DNA of 6,656 nucleotides from JAWWPG01 sp038254365 (GTDB lineage Bacteria > Actinomycetota > Actinomycetes > Propionibacteriales > Nocardioidaceae), in assembly GCA_038254365.1 (NCBI GenBank), contig JBBSGI010000110.1:1-6656 (forward strand), read 5' to 3'. The notes beneath the pieces are model-generated. The model was not told the DNA's origin. It ran no database searches and saw only the letters and a program-made list of their open reading frames with translations. Of the stretch, positions 1 through 5,700 are shown in pieces. A program made the position numbers and the translations under genes. Positions within the stretch are counted from its first letter, which is position 1; the number at the start of each line of letters is the position of its first letter.

Positions 1-149
1 CGGGCGCCCAGGCGATCGAGATCAGCAGGTCGCACGACCCGTTGCTGATCGCGGCTGCGCGGACGCTGGCGGAGGCCTTTGAGTCGCAGCCGGGACTGCG
101 CGACCTGAGCCCGCATCTGCTCGCCATGGGCCGCACGCCCGGCGGATGA
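1..149 (+). CDS. 3' end of an unrecognised gene
   Basis: An open frame runs from the left edge (first full codon at base 3) to a TGA at 147-149. It gives 48 residues ending in LSPHLLAMGRTPGG. Most of the visible part reads as an amphipathic helix-rich segment (DPLLIAAARTLAEAF), with third positions mostly G or C as expected for real coding sequence here. The start and most of the protein lie outside the window. I do not recognise the family, and no catalytic motif is visible in this tail. It is on the opposite strand from the ribosomal-protein operon and on the same strand as the 233-aa gene at 389. A 239-bp gap with a large inverted repeat makes a shared operon unlikely. Confidence 0.5.
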   Translation, partial: GAQAIEISRSHDPLLIAAARTLAEAFESQPGLRDLSPHLLAMGRTPGG

Positions 150-233
150 CTCGACCTGGCTGACGGACGCTGCGGGGATGACGATCGCCCCCCGACCCGA
201 CCAGTGCTTCGCCAAGAAGGTCGGCGTCCCTGC

Positions 234-280
234 CACGTGTGACGACCGCTCACGCCGCAATCGGTGCGGTCGAGCACGTG
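234..280. repeat. 47-bp imperfect inverted repeat
   Basis: The left arm is CACGTG, then TGA, then CGACCGC (234-249). The right arm is GCGGTCG, then AG, then CACGTG (266-280). The arms pair as 7 bp plus 6 bp around a small 3/2 internal loop, with a 16-nt apical loop. The outer hexamer CACGTG is itself a palindrome. The repeat sits 84 bp after the stop of the left-edge gene. It could be a terminator without a U-tract or a protein-binding site. No T-run follows on either strand. Confidence 0.55.
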
Positions 281-388
281 CGTCATGCCGCCGCCTATGA
301 CTGTTAACGGCACTGTTGCATTGAGCGATCCCGCGAACCCAAGGAACCTACGGGAACGCTGCAGGTCAGCAGGCGCACATCCGTTCGA

Positions 389-1090
389 ATGTCCCACAAG
401 ACCCGCCCGGAGCAACGCCCGGTGAGGGGAGGACAACCGGCACTCAGCCCGGAACCGCCGCCCGGGCCGCCGCAGATCGAGGTCAAGCCCGGAACCGCCA
501 ACGAGATGTTGCGCGAACTCGCGCCGCTGCTGGCCGAGGAAGGCATCGACATCGACAGCATCGATGTGTCGGACCTAGACACCCTGCAGGCGGCGATGAA
601 CCGTGCCGTCGAGCGGCACAACATGGCCCGGTTCACTCCCGTCGGTCAGGCCTGCGACCTCGCCGTCACCACACTCCGCTTGGTCATTGAGGCCATCACT
701 GACGGCGACACCGCGCTCGCCGGCGCGATCCTGGCGCAGGTGCAGCCCGAGTCGCCGGACAACACCGTCGCGACCGTCGCCGCCTGCATCGGCCTTACCC
801 TCGGCCTGCTCGATGACTGGCTCACAGGCAACGACCCGCAAACGCCGAGGAACCTCGCCAAGCAAGTGCGTCTTCCCGCCGGGCACTGGCACGGCGAACG
901 CGCCGCGAACGACATCCTCGCGCTCGCCCGAAAGGGCCGCGCGTTCCGTTCCCTGCACCCCTTGATCACCAGGCAGGGCGGCGAACAAGTCCTCCACGGC
1001 AGCGCACTCGCCCTCGCCGCCGCCACCCAAACCTGGGCAGACGCTACCGACACACCCACCACCGAACTCGCTCGCGACGCCCTGCGCTGA
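389..1090 (+). CDS. Unrecognised 233-aa protein
   Basis: I cannot assign a function. The protein begins with a proline-rich, probably disordered stretch (residues 1-35, including EPPPGPPQIEVKPG). A mostly helical body follows: an acidic segment RELAPLLAEEGIDIDSIDV (about 42-60), then helices around AMNRAVERHN, ACDLAVTTLRLVIEAI and CIGLTLGLLDDWL, and a C-terminal part with GHWHGERAANDILALARKGR. There is no signal peptide, clear membrane span or known catalytic signature. ATG 389 is the first usable start after an in-frame TAA at 305-307. No good Shine-Dalgarno precedes it, so ATG 506 is a possible alternative. A hairpin follows 23 nt after the stop. It stands alone between a gene end and an insertion-sequence relic, so it is likely accessory rather than core. 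Confidence 0.65.
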   Translation: MSHKTRPEQRPVRGGQPALSPEPPPGPPQIEVKPGTANEMLRELAPLLAEEGIDIDSIDVSDLDTLQAAMNRAVERHNMARFTPVGQACDLAVTTLRLVIEAITDGDTALAGAILAQVQPESPDNTVATVAACIGLTLGLLDDWLTGNDPQTPRNLAKQVRLPAGHWHGERAANDILALARKGRAFRSLHPLITRQGGEQVLHGSALALAAATQTWADATDTPTTELARDALR

Positions 1091-1113
1091 AACTACCGAG
1101 TACCGTCCAGGCA

Positions 1114-1140
1114 CCAGTCATGTGTTGCGACGATGACTGG
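1114..1140 (+). terminator. Hairpin after the 233-aa gene, possible terminator
   Basis: CCAGTCAT (1114-1121) and ATGACTGG (1133-1140) form a perfect 8-bp stem with an 11-nt loop, starting 23 nt after the stop codon of the preceding gene. No T-run follows, so it would be a U-less terminator, a type often proposed for actinobacteria. The position is the main argument. It could also be an unrelated palindrome at the edge of the transposase relic. Confidence 0.4.
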
Positions 1141-1166
1141 AATCCGCCGCATCACAGTGGGGCCAA

Positions 1167-1480
1167 ATGGGGTTGTCATTCTCAGTGGCCTACGACTACG
1201 CCGGGCAACGGGCCGGTCGTGCGCACCTGGCGACCTGGGCAGAGGCCGGGCTGACGGTCGCGGCGGAGCTGCTGGCCGGCAACGACGACCGGCCCGGGCC
1301 GCGGCTCTGTTGCGTCGTGGGTTGGCCGGGATCCCCGCACAGGTGCGTGCCCACGCCGCGGAGCACGACCGGCTGCGGATGCGCGCGGACGCCGGCTACT
1401 TCACCGGCGACCTCGTCACGCCGCCGTCGCCGAGGGATGCGACTTCGCGATCGCGGCGACACAGGCCGTTGAGCGCACGC
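1167..1480 (+). pseudogene. Decayed IS1380-type transposase fragment
   Basis: Three short pieces read as one continuous transposase segment if frames are switched. The first (to about 1295) reads YDYAGQRAGRAHLATWAEAG then LTVAAELLAGNDDRP. The second, in another frame (about 1292-1418), reads AAALLRRGLAGIPAQVR then LRMRADAGYFTGDL. The third (from 1417) reads HAAVAEGCDFAIAAT before similarity fades. From memory, this order (AGQR..HLASWAEAG, AAELLAGN, RVRADAGYF, FAIAAKR) matches the DDE domain of actinobacterial IS1380-family transposases; RADAGYF holds a candidate catalytic aspartate. At least two frameshifts (near 1293 and 1417) and the loss of both ends mean it cannot be active. Only about 100 of an expected 400 or more residues remain, and no terminal inverted repeats could be paired. 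Confidence 0.65.
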
Positions 1481-1531
1481 CGTTCTTACCAAGCGATTCA
1501 CGAGGCGGCGGCCAAGCTGGGAGACTCCAAC

Positions 1532-1564
1532 AAAAATAATGAAACCGCCCAATCGGGTGATTTC
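1532..1564 (-). terminator. Intrinsic terminator of the tRNA-Ala transcript
   Basis: On the minus strand, GAAATCACCC pairs with GGGCGGTTTC around a GATT loop: 10 positions with one G-U wobble and one mismatch (plus-strand arms 1541-1550 and 1555-1564). The stem is followed at once by ATTATTTTTG, a U-rich tail. It lies 46 bases beyond the tRNA 3' end and is the classic form of a rho-independent terminator. It also sits in an AT-rich pocket that stands out in this GC-rich window. Confidence 0.75.
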
Positions 1565-1610
1565 GGACCCAATGCCCTCTCACGGGTCACGGGTTCTACA
1601 GACAGTCTTT

Positions 1611-1686
1611 TGGTGGAGCTGAGGGGACTCGAACCCCTGACCCCCTCCATGCCATGGAGGTGCGCTACCAGCTGCGCCACAGCCCC
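1611..1686 (-). tRNA. tRNA-Ala (anticodon GGC)
   Basis: The minus strand folds into a full cloverleaf of 76 nt including an encoded CCA. The acceptor stem is GGGGCTG/CAGCTCC, with the G3-U70 wobble pair that is the main identity element for alanyl-tRNA synthetase. The D stem is GCGC/GCGC with an AGCTGGTA loop, the anticodon stem CCTCC/GGAGG with loop ATGGCAT (anticodon GGC, reading GCC and GCU), and the T arm AGGGG-TTCGAGT-CCCCT. The discriminator base is A73. It lies 105 bp downstream of the histidine phosphatase gene on the same strand. A terminator follows it. The gene looks intact, with no duplicated 3' end elsewhere in the window. Confidence 0.97.
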
Positions 1687-1729
1687 GCGATGTGCGGATC
1701 CCACCAGGACGAGTCCGGCAGGCCCGAGA

Positions 1730-1759
1730 AGTTTAGCCAACCCCGCAGAGAGCGCGAAA
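1730..1759 (-). promoter_or_regulatory. Possible tRNA-Ala promoter
   Basis: In the gap between the phosphatase gene and the tRNA, the minus strand has TAAACT (1730-1735), which fits the actinobacterial TAnnnT -10 form. A weak -35 candidate TTTCGC (1754-1759) lies 18 bp upstream. The start would be near 1723, leaving a 5' leader of about 37 nt for RNase P to remove. The -35 match is poor, so the tRNA might instead be read through from the upstream operon. Confidence 0.35.
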
Positions 1760-1791
1760 TCACGGCCGTCCGCCCCCTTTGCGAGTCGGCT

Positions 1792-2445
1792 TCAGCCGTG
1801 CGGGTCGTCGGCGAGCCGAACCGGCTCGGGCAGCGTCTGGGCGTTGTAGTCGATGATCTGCCAGCCGCGGCCGCCGCGTAGCTCGACCACCGCCCACGCG
1901 CAGTTCGCCATCCCAGCCAGCATCTCCGCGTGGGACAGCGGGACCCCCAAGAAGGACAGCAGGCCGGTGCGAAGGGAGGCGCCGTGCCCGACGACGACCC
2001 CCGTCTCGCCGTCCTCCACGGCCGCAGCGGATTCGCTCAGCACCGCCACCATCCGCTCGCACACTTGGGGCGTGGTCTCGGCGCCAGGGACTCCGGTCTC
2101 CGCCCCGGCCACGAAGGCCGCGTACGCCTGCGGATACCGCTCCGCGAACTCGGGAAAGGTCAAGCCCTCGCGCTGCCCTACGTCGTACTCCCGCAGACGG
2201 GCATCCAGCCTCAGCTCCAACGACGGCAGCAGCATCATGAGCACCTCCGCCGTCTCCCGCGCCCGAGCCAGGTCGCTCGACCACACGAAGGCTGGTTCGT
2301 ACGAAGCGAGGAACGGTGCGGCCCGAGCCGCCTCCGCCCGACCCACGTCGTCGAGCGAGACGTTGGCGTGGCCCTGCGCCCGACCTACCGCGTTCCACTC
2401 CGTGCGACCGTGGCGCAGCAGCACCAGCCGTCGGGTTCCGGCCAT
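1792..2445 (-). CDS. Histidine phosphatase, GpgP-like (phosphoglycerate mutase superfamily)
   Basis: A 217-aa branch-1 histidine phosphatase. The signature LLRHGRTEWN (9-18) carries the catalytic His12, which is phosphorylated during turnover. SSDLARARETA (56-66) gives the pocket Arg61, LRE (84-86) the likely proton donor Glu86, and GHG (153-155) the second active-site histidine. Length and full-domain layout are normal. I chose ATG 2445 because it puts the first strand directly at the N-terminus; the open frame extends 28 Arg-rich codons further, into the rsfS end. In M. tuberculosis the gene after rsfS is Rv2419c (gpgP), glucosyl-3-phosphoglycerate phosphatase. Position and the C-terminal GMANCAW stretch suggest the same orthologous group. 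The substrate here is inferred, not shown. It lies 26 bp after rsfS, so it is probably co-transcribed. Confidence 0.88.
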   Translation of the reverse strand: MAGTRRLVLLRHGRTEWNAVGRAQGHANVSLDDVGRAEAARAAPFLASYEPAFVWSSDLARARETAEVLMMLLPSLELRLDARLREYDVGQREGLTFPEFAERYPQAYAAFVAGAETGVPGAETTPQVCERMVAVLSESAAAVEDGETGVVVGHGASLRTGLLSFLGVPLSHAEMLAGMANCAWAVVELRGGRGWQIIDYNAQTLPEPVRLADDPHG

Positions 2446-2471
2446 GCCGGGTGCCCAGATGTCCCGGGCGA

Positions 2472-2912
2472 TCAACGGCCGCCGTCTACCCCACCGCCGA
2501 AGGCGGCGCCCCCGGACTCGGCGGCGCATGGCGTGCTGCCCTGACCGCTGGTTACCGCCTCCGGCAGCACGATCACCGGGCAGTCACGCCAGATCCGTTC
2601 GAGCGAGTAGTAGAGACGCTCCTCCTCATGCTGCACGTGCACCACGATGTCGCCGTAGTCCAGCAGCACCCATCGCCCGTCGCGCTCGCCCTCGCGCCGT
2701 ACCGGCCTGGCCCCGACTGCGCGCAGTCGCTCCTCGACAGCGTCGACGATCGACCGCACCTGACGGTCGTTCGGCGCGGAGCACAGCACGAACGCGTCGG
2801 TGATGATCAACTGGTCGGAGACGTCGAAGGCGATGATGTTGTCGGCGAGCTTGTCCGAGGCCGCCTCGGCGGCGTGCCTGACGAGCTCGGTTGCCCGGTC
2901 GGTGGCTGTCAC
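2472..2912 (-). CDS. rsfS: Ribosomal silencing factor RsfS
   Basis: RsfS (YbeB/Iojap family) binds L14 on the free 50S subunit and blocks joining with 30S, lowering translation when nutrients are short. The 146-aa product has the family body: ATELVRHAAEAASDKLADNI (7-26), FDVSDQLIITDAFVLCSAPN (29-48) with DRQVRSIVDAVEE (49-61), and the hallmark WVLLDYGDIVVHVQHEEER (81-99) followed by YYSLERIW. The tail from about 120 to 146 is Gly/Ser/Ala-rich and probably disordered, making it longer than the typical 110-130 aa. The start is GTG at 2912, which overlaps the nadD stop as GTGA (4 bp) and has GGAGGG nine bases upstream. This arrangement indicates translational coupling to nadD. Confidence 0.95.
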   Translation of the reverse strand: MTATDRATELVRHAAEAASDKLADNIIAFDVSDQLIITDAFVLCSAPNDRQVRSIVDAVEERLRAVGARPVRREGERDGRWVLLDYGDIVVHVQHEEERLYYSLERIWRDCPVIVLPEAVTSGQGSTPCAAESGGAAFGGGVDGGR

Positions 2913-3553
2913 GAAGCGTTGCCCTCCATCGGTTGGCTGGGTTGGACTGACGTGGACCGGTAGAGCCCGCGTTTGGCGATGTATTGGACGACCCCGTCCG
3001 GCACCAGGTACCAGACCGGCTCGTTGACGCTGGCCCGGGCTCGGCACTCGGTCGACGAGATGGCCAGCGCCGGGACCTCGATGATGGTCACCCGCTCCGG
3101 CGGCAGTCCGACCAGTGTCGAGTCGTCGATCGTCGTGCCGGGCCGGGTACATCCGACGAAGCGCGCGAGCTCGAACACCCGCGCCGCGTCGTGCCAGGTC
3201 ACGATCTGGGCAAGCGCGTCGGCACCCGTGATGAAGAACAGCTCGGCATCCGGCCGCAAGCTGCGGATGTCGGTCAATGTGTCGATCGTGTACGTCGGTC
3301 CGCCGCGATCGACGTCGACCCGGGAGACCCAAAAACGCGGGTTGGAGGCGGTCGCGATGACCGTCATCAGGTAACGGTCCTCGGCCGGTGAGACCTCACG
3401 CTCCGCCTTCTGCCACGGCTCCCCAGTTGGCACGAAGACGACCTCGTCGAGGTCGAACCACGCCTGCACCTCCGAAGCCGCCACCAGGTGACCATGGTGG
3501 ATGGGGTCGAAGGTTCCGCCCATCACCCCGACGCGTGGAGGACGGTCGCTCAC
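2909..3553 (-). CDS. nadD: Nicotinate-nucleotide adenylyltransferase NadD
   Basis: NadD transfers AMP from ATP to nicotinate mononucleotide, giving deamido-NAD in the cytosolic NAD synthesis pathway. The 214-aa protein shows the nucleotidyltransferase fold in order: GVMGGTFDPIHHGHL (9-23) with the HxGH-type ATP-binding motif, the phosphate-side FVPTGEPWQK (40-49), FFITGADAL (106-114), and ISSTECR (165-171), the second ATP signature (ISSTxxR). C-terminal GVVQYIAKRGLY (187-198) is also typical. Length is normal. The start is GTG 3553 with GGGAGG centred about 9 bases upstream. The stop overlaps the rsfS start by 4 bp. It lies 75 bp downstream of the small membrane protein gene, with no proA directly before it. 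Confidence 0.96.
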   Translation of the reverse strand: MSDRPPRVGVMGGTFDPIHHGHLVAASEVQAWFDLDEVVFVPTGEPWQKAEREVSPAEDRYLMTVIATASNPRFWVSRVDVDRGGPTYTIDTLTDIRSLRPDAELFFITGADALAQIVTWHDAARVFELARFVGCTRPGTTIDDSTLVGLPPERVTIIEVPALAISSTECRARASVNEPVWYLVPDGVVQYIAKRGLYRSTSVQPSQPMEGNAS

Positions 3554-3628
3554 GAACGCCTCCCACGCGGGTCACGGGGCATCGGTCGCCGAGCGCAGCT
3601 GACCAGGGAGCTCATCCGATCCGAGCCA

Positions 3629-3775
3629 TCAGCTGTGCGGCCGACCCTTGCCGAACATCAGCAGCCCCGAGATCACCACACAGAAGAAGAGGAAGATCAG
3701 CAGCCCGATGACCATGGGGGGCATCGGCAGCTCGTGCTCGCGGTCAAGCGCCAGCGTGACCAGGGACGACGACAT
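3629..3775 (-). CDS. 48-aa single-pass membrane protein
   Basis: A short gene that is easily missed. The product starts MSSSLVTLALDREHELPMPP, continues with one very hydrophobic helix MVIGLLIFLFFCVVISGLLM (21-40), and ends FGKGRPHS. This is one membrane span with a short acidic/polar N-terminal part and a basic C-terminal tail. By the positive-inside rule the C-terminus is probably cytoplasmic. No enzyme motif is possible at this size, and the function is unknown. Small hydrophobic proteins upstream of nadD are, as I recall, found in other actinobacteria, which supports it being real. No Shine-Dalgarno is visible. A TAnnnT box ends six bases before ATG, which suggests a leaderless mRNA starting at or near the A of ATG. 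An in-frame ATG at residue 18 or 21 is an alternative start. Confidence 0.7.
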   Translation of the reverse strand: MSSSLVTLALDREHELPMPPMVIGLLIFLFFCVVISGLLMFGKGRPHS

Positions 3776-3781
3776 GCGCCA

Positions 3782-3787
3782 AGGCTA
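3782..3787 (-). promoter_or_regulatory. Candidate -10 box for a leaderless transcript
   Basis: On the minus strand TAGCCT (TAnnnT form) ends six bases before the ATG at 3775, so transcription would begin at or next to the start codon. This would explain the missing Shine-Dalgarno of the 48-aa gene. No convincing -35 element lies 16-19 bp further up, so the call rests on position and the hexamer alone. It would give the nadD-rsfS-phosphatase genes a promoter separate from that of rplU. Confidence 0.3.
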
Positions 3788-3846
3788 GCGGGTCGAGGCA
3801 GCCAGCGCGCCGACGCCTCAGGCCGGGTGGAAACCGTCGCGGCCGA

Positions 3847-4191
3847 TCAGAAACGGCGTGGCGTCACCCTGGCGGCGTCCTGGGGCACCGTCGCCTCACG
3901 CGTCCGGTAAGTCTCTTCGGCCACAACCTCCAGACCGACGATCTTCCAGTCCGGCAGATCTGCGGACGTGCGGTGCTCGGTCCACAACCGAAGAGCCAGC
4001 GAGGCGGCGTCGACCATGTCGGCCGACTCCTCCCAGTAACGCAGCTCGGCTCGGTCCTCGGCGTACCGAAGCGAGTGCAGGAACGGGTGCTCCTGCTGCA
4101 GCCGAAGCAACGCGGCGTGAGTCTTGGGCAGCTCGTGCGATGCACCGCCAACCGTGACAGTGACGTGCCACAGTTCGGTCTCGTTGGTCAT
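3847..4191 (-). CDS. Conserved-looking unknown protein, 114 aa
   Basis: A small soluble protein of unknown function. The N-terminal half reads as beta strands (ETELWHVTVTVGG, 4-16) then a helix with KTHAALLRLQQEHPFLHSLRY (21-41). A second strand-helix unit follows: DRAELRYWEESADMVDAASL then ALRLWTEH (44-71). The next part, DLPDWKIVGLEVVAEETY (75-92), leads into a variable basic tail. The pattern strand-helix-strand-helix-strand suggests a small alpha/beta fold. I recall similar proteins (RYWEEA, ALRLWGEHR, WxVVGLEV) in other actinobacteria but no assigned role. ATG 4191 is chosen because GGAG lies 6-7 bases upstream; the frame stays open 18 codons further. It starts 122 bp after the obgE stop on the same strand and may belong to that operon. 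Confidence 0.75.
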   Translation of the reverse strand: MTNETELWHVTVTVGGASHELPKTHAALLRLQQEHPFLHSLRYAEDRAELRYWEESADMVDAASLALRLWTEHRTSADLPDWKIVGLEVVAEETYRTREATVPQDAARVTPRRF

Positions 4192-4313
4192 CGCGTCTCC
4201 GGTGGTCGGGCAGGCTGGCGGCATCAGGTCGGGCTGCAGGGACAAGTCTGGGCCATGAGCGCTCCACGGTCAGCCGTTCTGGCATTCTGCGCATCGGCTC
4301 GGTGGTACGGCGC

Positions 4314-5675
4314 TCAGCGGTTGTTGAGCCTCGGGTCCTGGCCGCGCCGTCCGAGCAGAGTTTCGGCGCCCGCCTGGACCTCGGGGTCGAAGTCGAACAC
4401 CACGGCGTTGTCGTCCACGCCGATCACGACGTCGTCGCCGACCCGAGCGCCGAGCTCCAGTAGCCGCGCCTCCACCCCGAGCCGGTTCAGTCGGTCGGCG
4501 AGGTAGCCCACGGCCTCGTCGTTGCCGAAGTCGGTCTGCCTGACCCACCGCTGCGGCTTCTCGCCGCGGACGTGCCACCGGCCTTCGACCTCGCGGACCG
4601 TGAACTCGGCGTCGCTGTCACCCCGCGGGCGGAGCACGATGCGGGACACAGGTGCGGCCTCTCGCGAGGCCCGCTCCTGGGTCACCACCTCGGCCATCGC
4701 GAACGTGAGCTCGCGCAGCCCCTCGCGGCTGGCCGCCGAGATCTCGAAGACGCGCAGCCCGCGGGCCTCGAGCTCCGGGCGCACCATCTCGGCCAACTCG
4801 CGCGCCTCCGGCACGTCGATCTTGTTCAGCGCCACCATCCGTAGCCGATCCGCTAGCCCGCCGTACGCCGCCAGCTCGGCCTCCAGGACGTCAAGGTCGC
4901 TCACCGGGTCTCGGCCCGGCTCCGCCGTGGCGCAGTCGACCACGTGCACCAGCGCCGTACAACGCTCGATGTGGCGGAGGAAGTCATGGCCGAGCCCCCG
5001 ACCCTCGCTCGCGCCCGCGATCAGTCCCGGGACGTCCGCGACTGTGTACGTCGTGTCGCCGGCCGTGACGACGCCGAGGTTGGGTACCAGCGTCGTGAAG
5101 GGGTAGTCGGCGATCTTGGGTCGCGCGCGGGAGACCGCCGACACCAGGCTGGACTTGCCGGCGCTGGGATATCCGACCAGCCCGACGTCCGCGACGACCT
5201 TGAGCTCGAGCACGATGGTGCGGGCCTCCCCCGCCTCCCCGAGTAGGGCGAAGCCGGGAGCCTTGCGCGACCGGGAGGCCAACGCGGCGTTGCCCAGACC
5301 ACCACGGCCACCGGCCGCGATGACGAGCTCGGTGCCGGCCCCCACCAGGTCGGCGAGCATCTCTCCCTGCTCGGTGGAGACGATGGTACCGTCGGGAACT
5401 GGCAGCACGACCGAGGCGCCGTTCGAACCGGATCGGTTGTCACCCATGCCGGTGGTGCCGTTGCCGGCGTTGCGATGAGACTCTCGGTGGTAGTCGATCA
5501 GCGTCGTGACGTCGGGGTCGACACGCAGGATGACGTCACCGCCATGGCCTCCGTTGCCGCCGTCAGGGCCGCCGAGAGGCTTGAACTTCTCGCGGTGCAC
5601 GGACGCGACCCCGCCGCCGCCCTTGCCACCGGCGACGTGCAGGACCACGCGGTCGACGAACGTCGGCACAGCCAT
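4314..5675 (-). CDS. obgE: Obg family GTPase
   Basis: Obg is an essential GTPase that works in late 50S assembly and links growth to guanine nucleotide levels. The 453-aa product has all three domains. The glycine-rich Obg fold (about 1-160) carries VASVHREKFKPLGGPDGG and GNGGHGGD, plus AAGGRGGLGNAALASR. The G domain has G1 GYPSAGKSS (168-176), the switch region around ADYPFTT, G3 DVPG (214-217), G4 NKID (284-287) and G5 SAAS (313-316). The C-terminal OCT domain (about 350-430) includes WVRQTDFGNDEAVGYLADRL. The length is normal for actinobacteria. ATG 5675 is chosen by homology (MAVPTFVDR); the 42 codons upstream overlap rpmA. A hairpin fills the 25-bp gap to rpmA and covers the only GGAG near the start. 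It follows rplU and rpmA in the usual order. Confidence 0.97.
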   Translation of the reverse strand: MAVPTFVDRVVLHVAGGKGGGGVASVHREKFKPLGGPDGGNGGHGGDVILRVDPDVTTLIDYHRESHRNAGNGTTGMGDNRSGSNGASVVLPVPDGTIVSTEQGEMLADLVGAGTELVIAAGGRGGLGNAALASRSRKAPGFALLGEAGEARTIVLELKVVADVGLVGYPSAGKSSLVSAVSRARPKIADYPFTTLVPNLGVVTAGDTTYTVADVPGLIAGASEGRGLGHDFLRHIERCTALVHVVDCATAEPGRDPVSDLDVLEAELAAYGGLADRLRMVALNKIDVPEARELAEMVRPELEARGLRVFEISAASREGLRELTFAMAEVVTQERASREAAPVSRIVLRPRGDSDAEFTVREVEGRWHVRGEKPQRWVRQTDFGNDEAVGYLADRLNRLGVEARLLELGARVGDDVVIGVDDNAVVFDFDPEVQAGAETLLGRRGQDPRLNNR

Positions 5676-5682
5676 GACTGGG

Positions 5683-5698
5683 TGGAGCGTCAGCTCCA
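5683..5698 (-). promoter_or_regulatory. Hairpin between rpmA and obgE
   Basis: On the minus strand TGGAGC-TGAC-GCTCCA forms a perfect 6-bp stem with a 4-nt loop. It starts two bases after the rpmA stop and ends 7 bases before the obgE ATG. The only Shine-Dalgarno-like GGAG for obgE lies inside the stem, so folding could lower obgE translation unless ribosomes leaving rpmA open it. A regulatory role is inferred. Confidence 0.4.
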
Positions 5699-5700
5699 GG

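Noticed and set aside
575..1114. Minus-strand open frames opposite the 233-aa gene
   Set aside because: Their Gly/Val/Arg-rich composition is what antisense of GC-rich coding DNA gives. The plus-strand frame has the more protein-like composition.
1611..1640. tRNA 3' end as an attachment site with a duplicated copy
   Set aside because: No second copy of the tRNA 3' end and no integrase gene is present in the window.
1133..1849. Long plus-strand open frame of 238 codons
   Set aside because: It runs through the transposase relic, the terminator and the tRNA on the opposite strand, so it is a chance frame. Only its 1292-1418 part reads as transposase.
2446..2529. Longer N-terminus for the histidine phosphatase
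   Set aside because: The extra 28 codons overlap rsfS, are Arg-rich, and precede the point where the conserved fold begins. ATG 2445 fits the family.
1853..2803. Long plus-strand open frame of 316 codons opposite the phosphatase and rsfS
   Set aside because: It is antisense to two well-recognised genes. Its Ser/Arg/Pro-rich composition is typical of shadow frames in GC-rich DNA.
4256..4316. Inverted repeat TGAGCGC/GCGCTCA after obgE as a terminator
   Set aside because: The arms are 47 bases apart and no T-run follows, so a stable terminator hairpin is unlikely.
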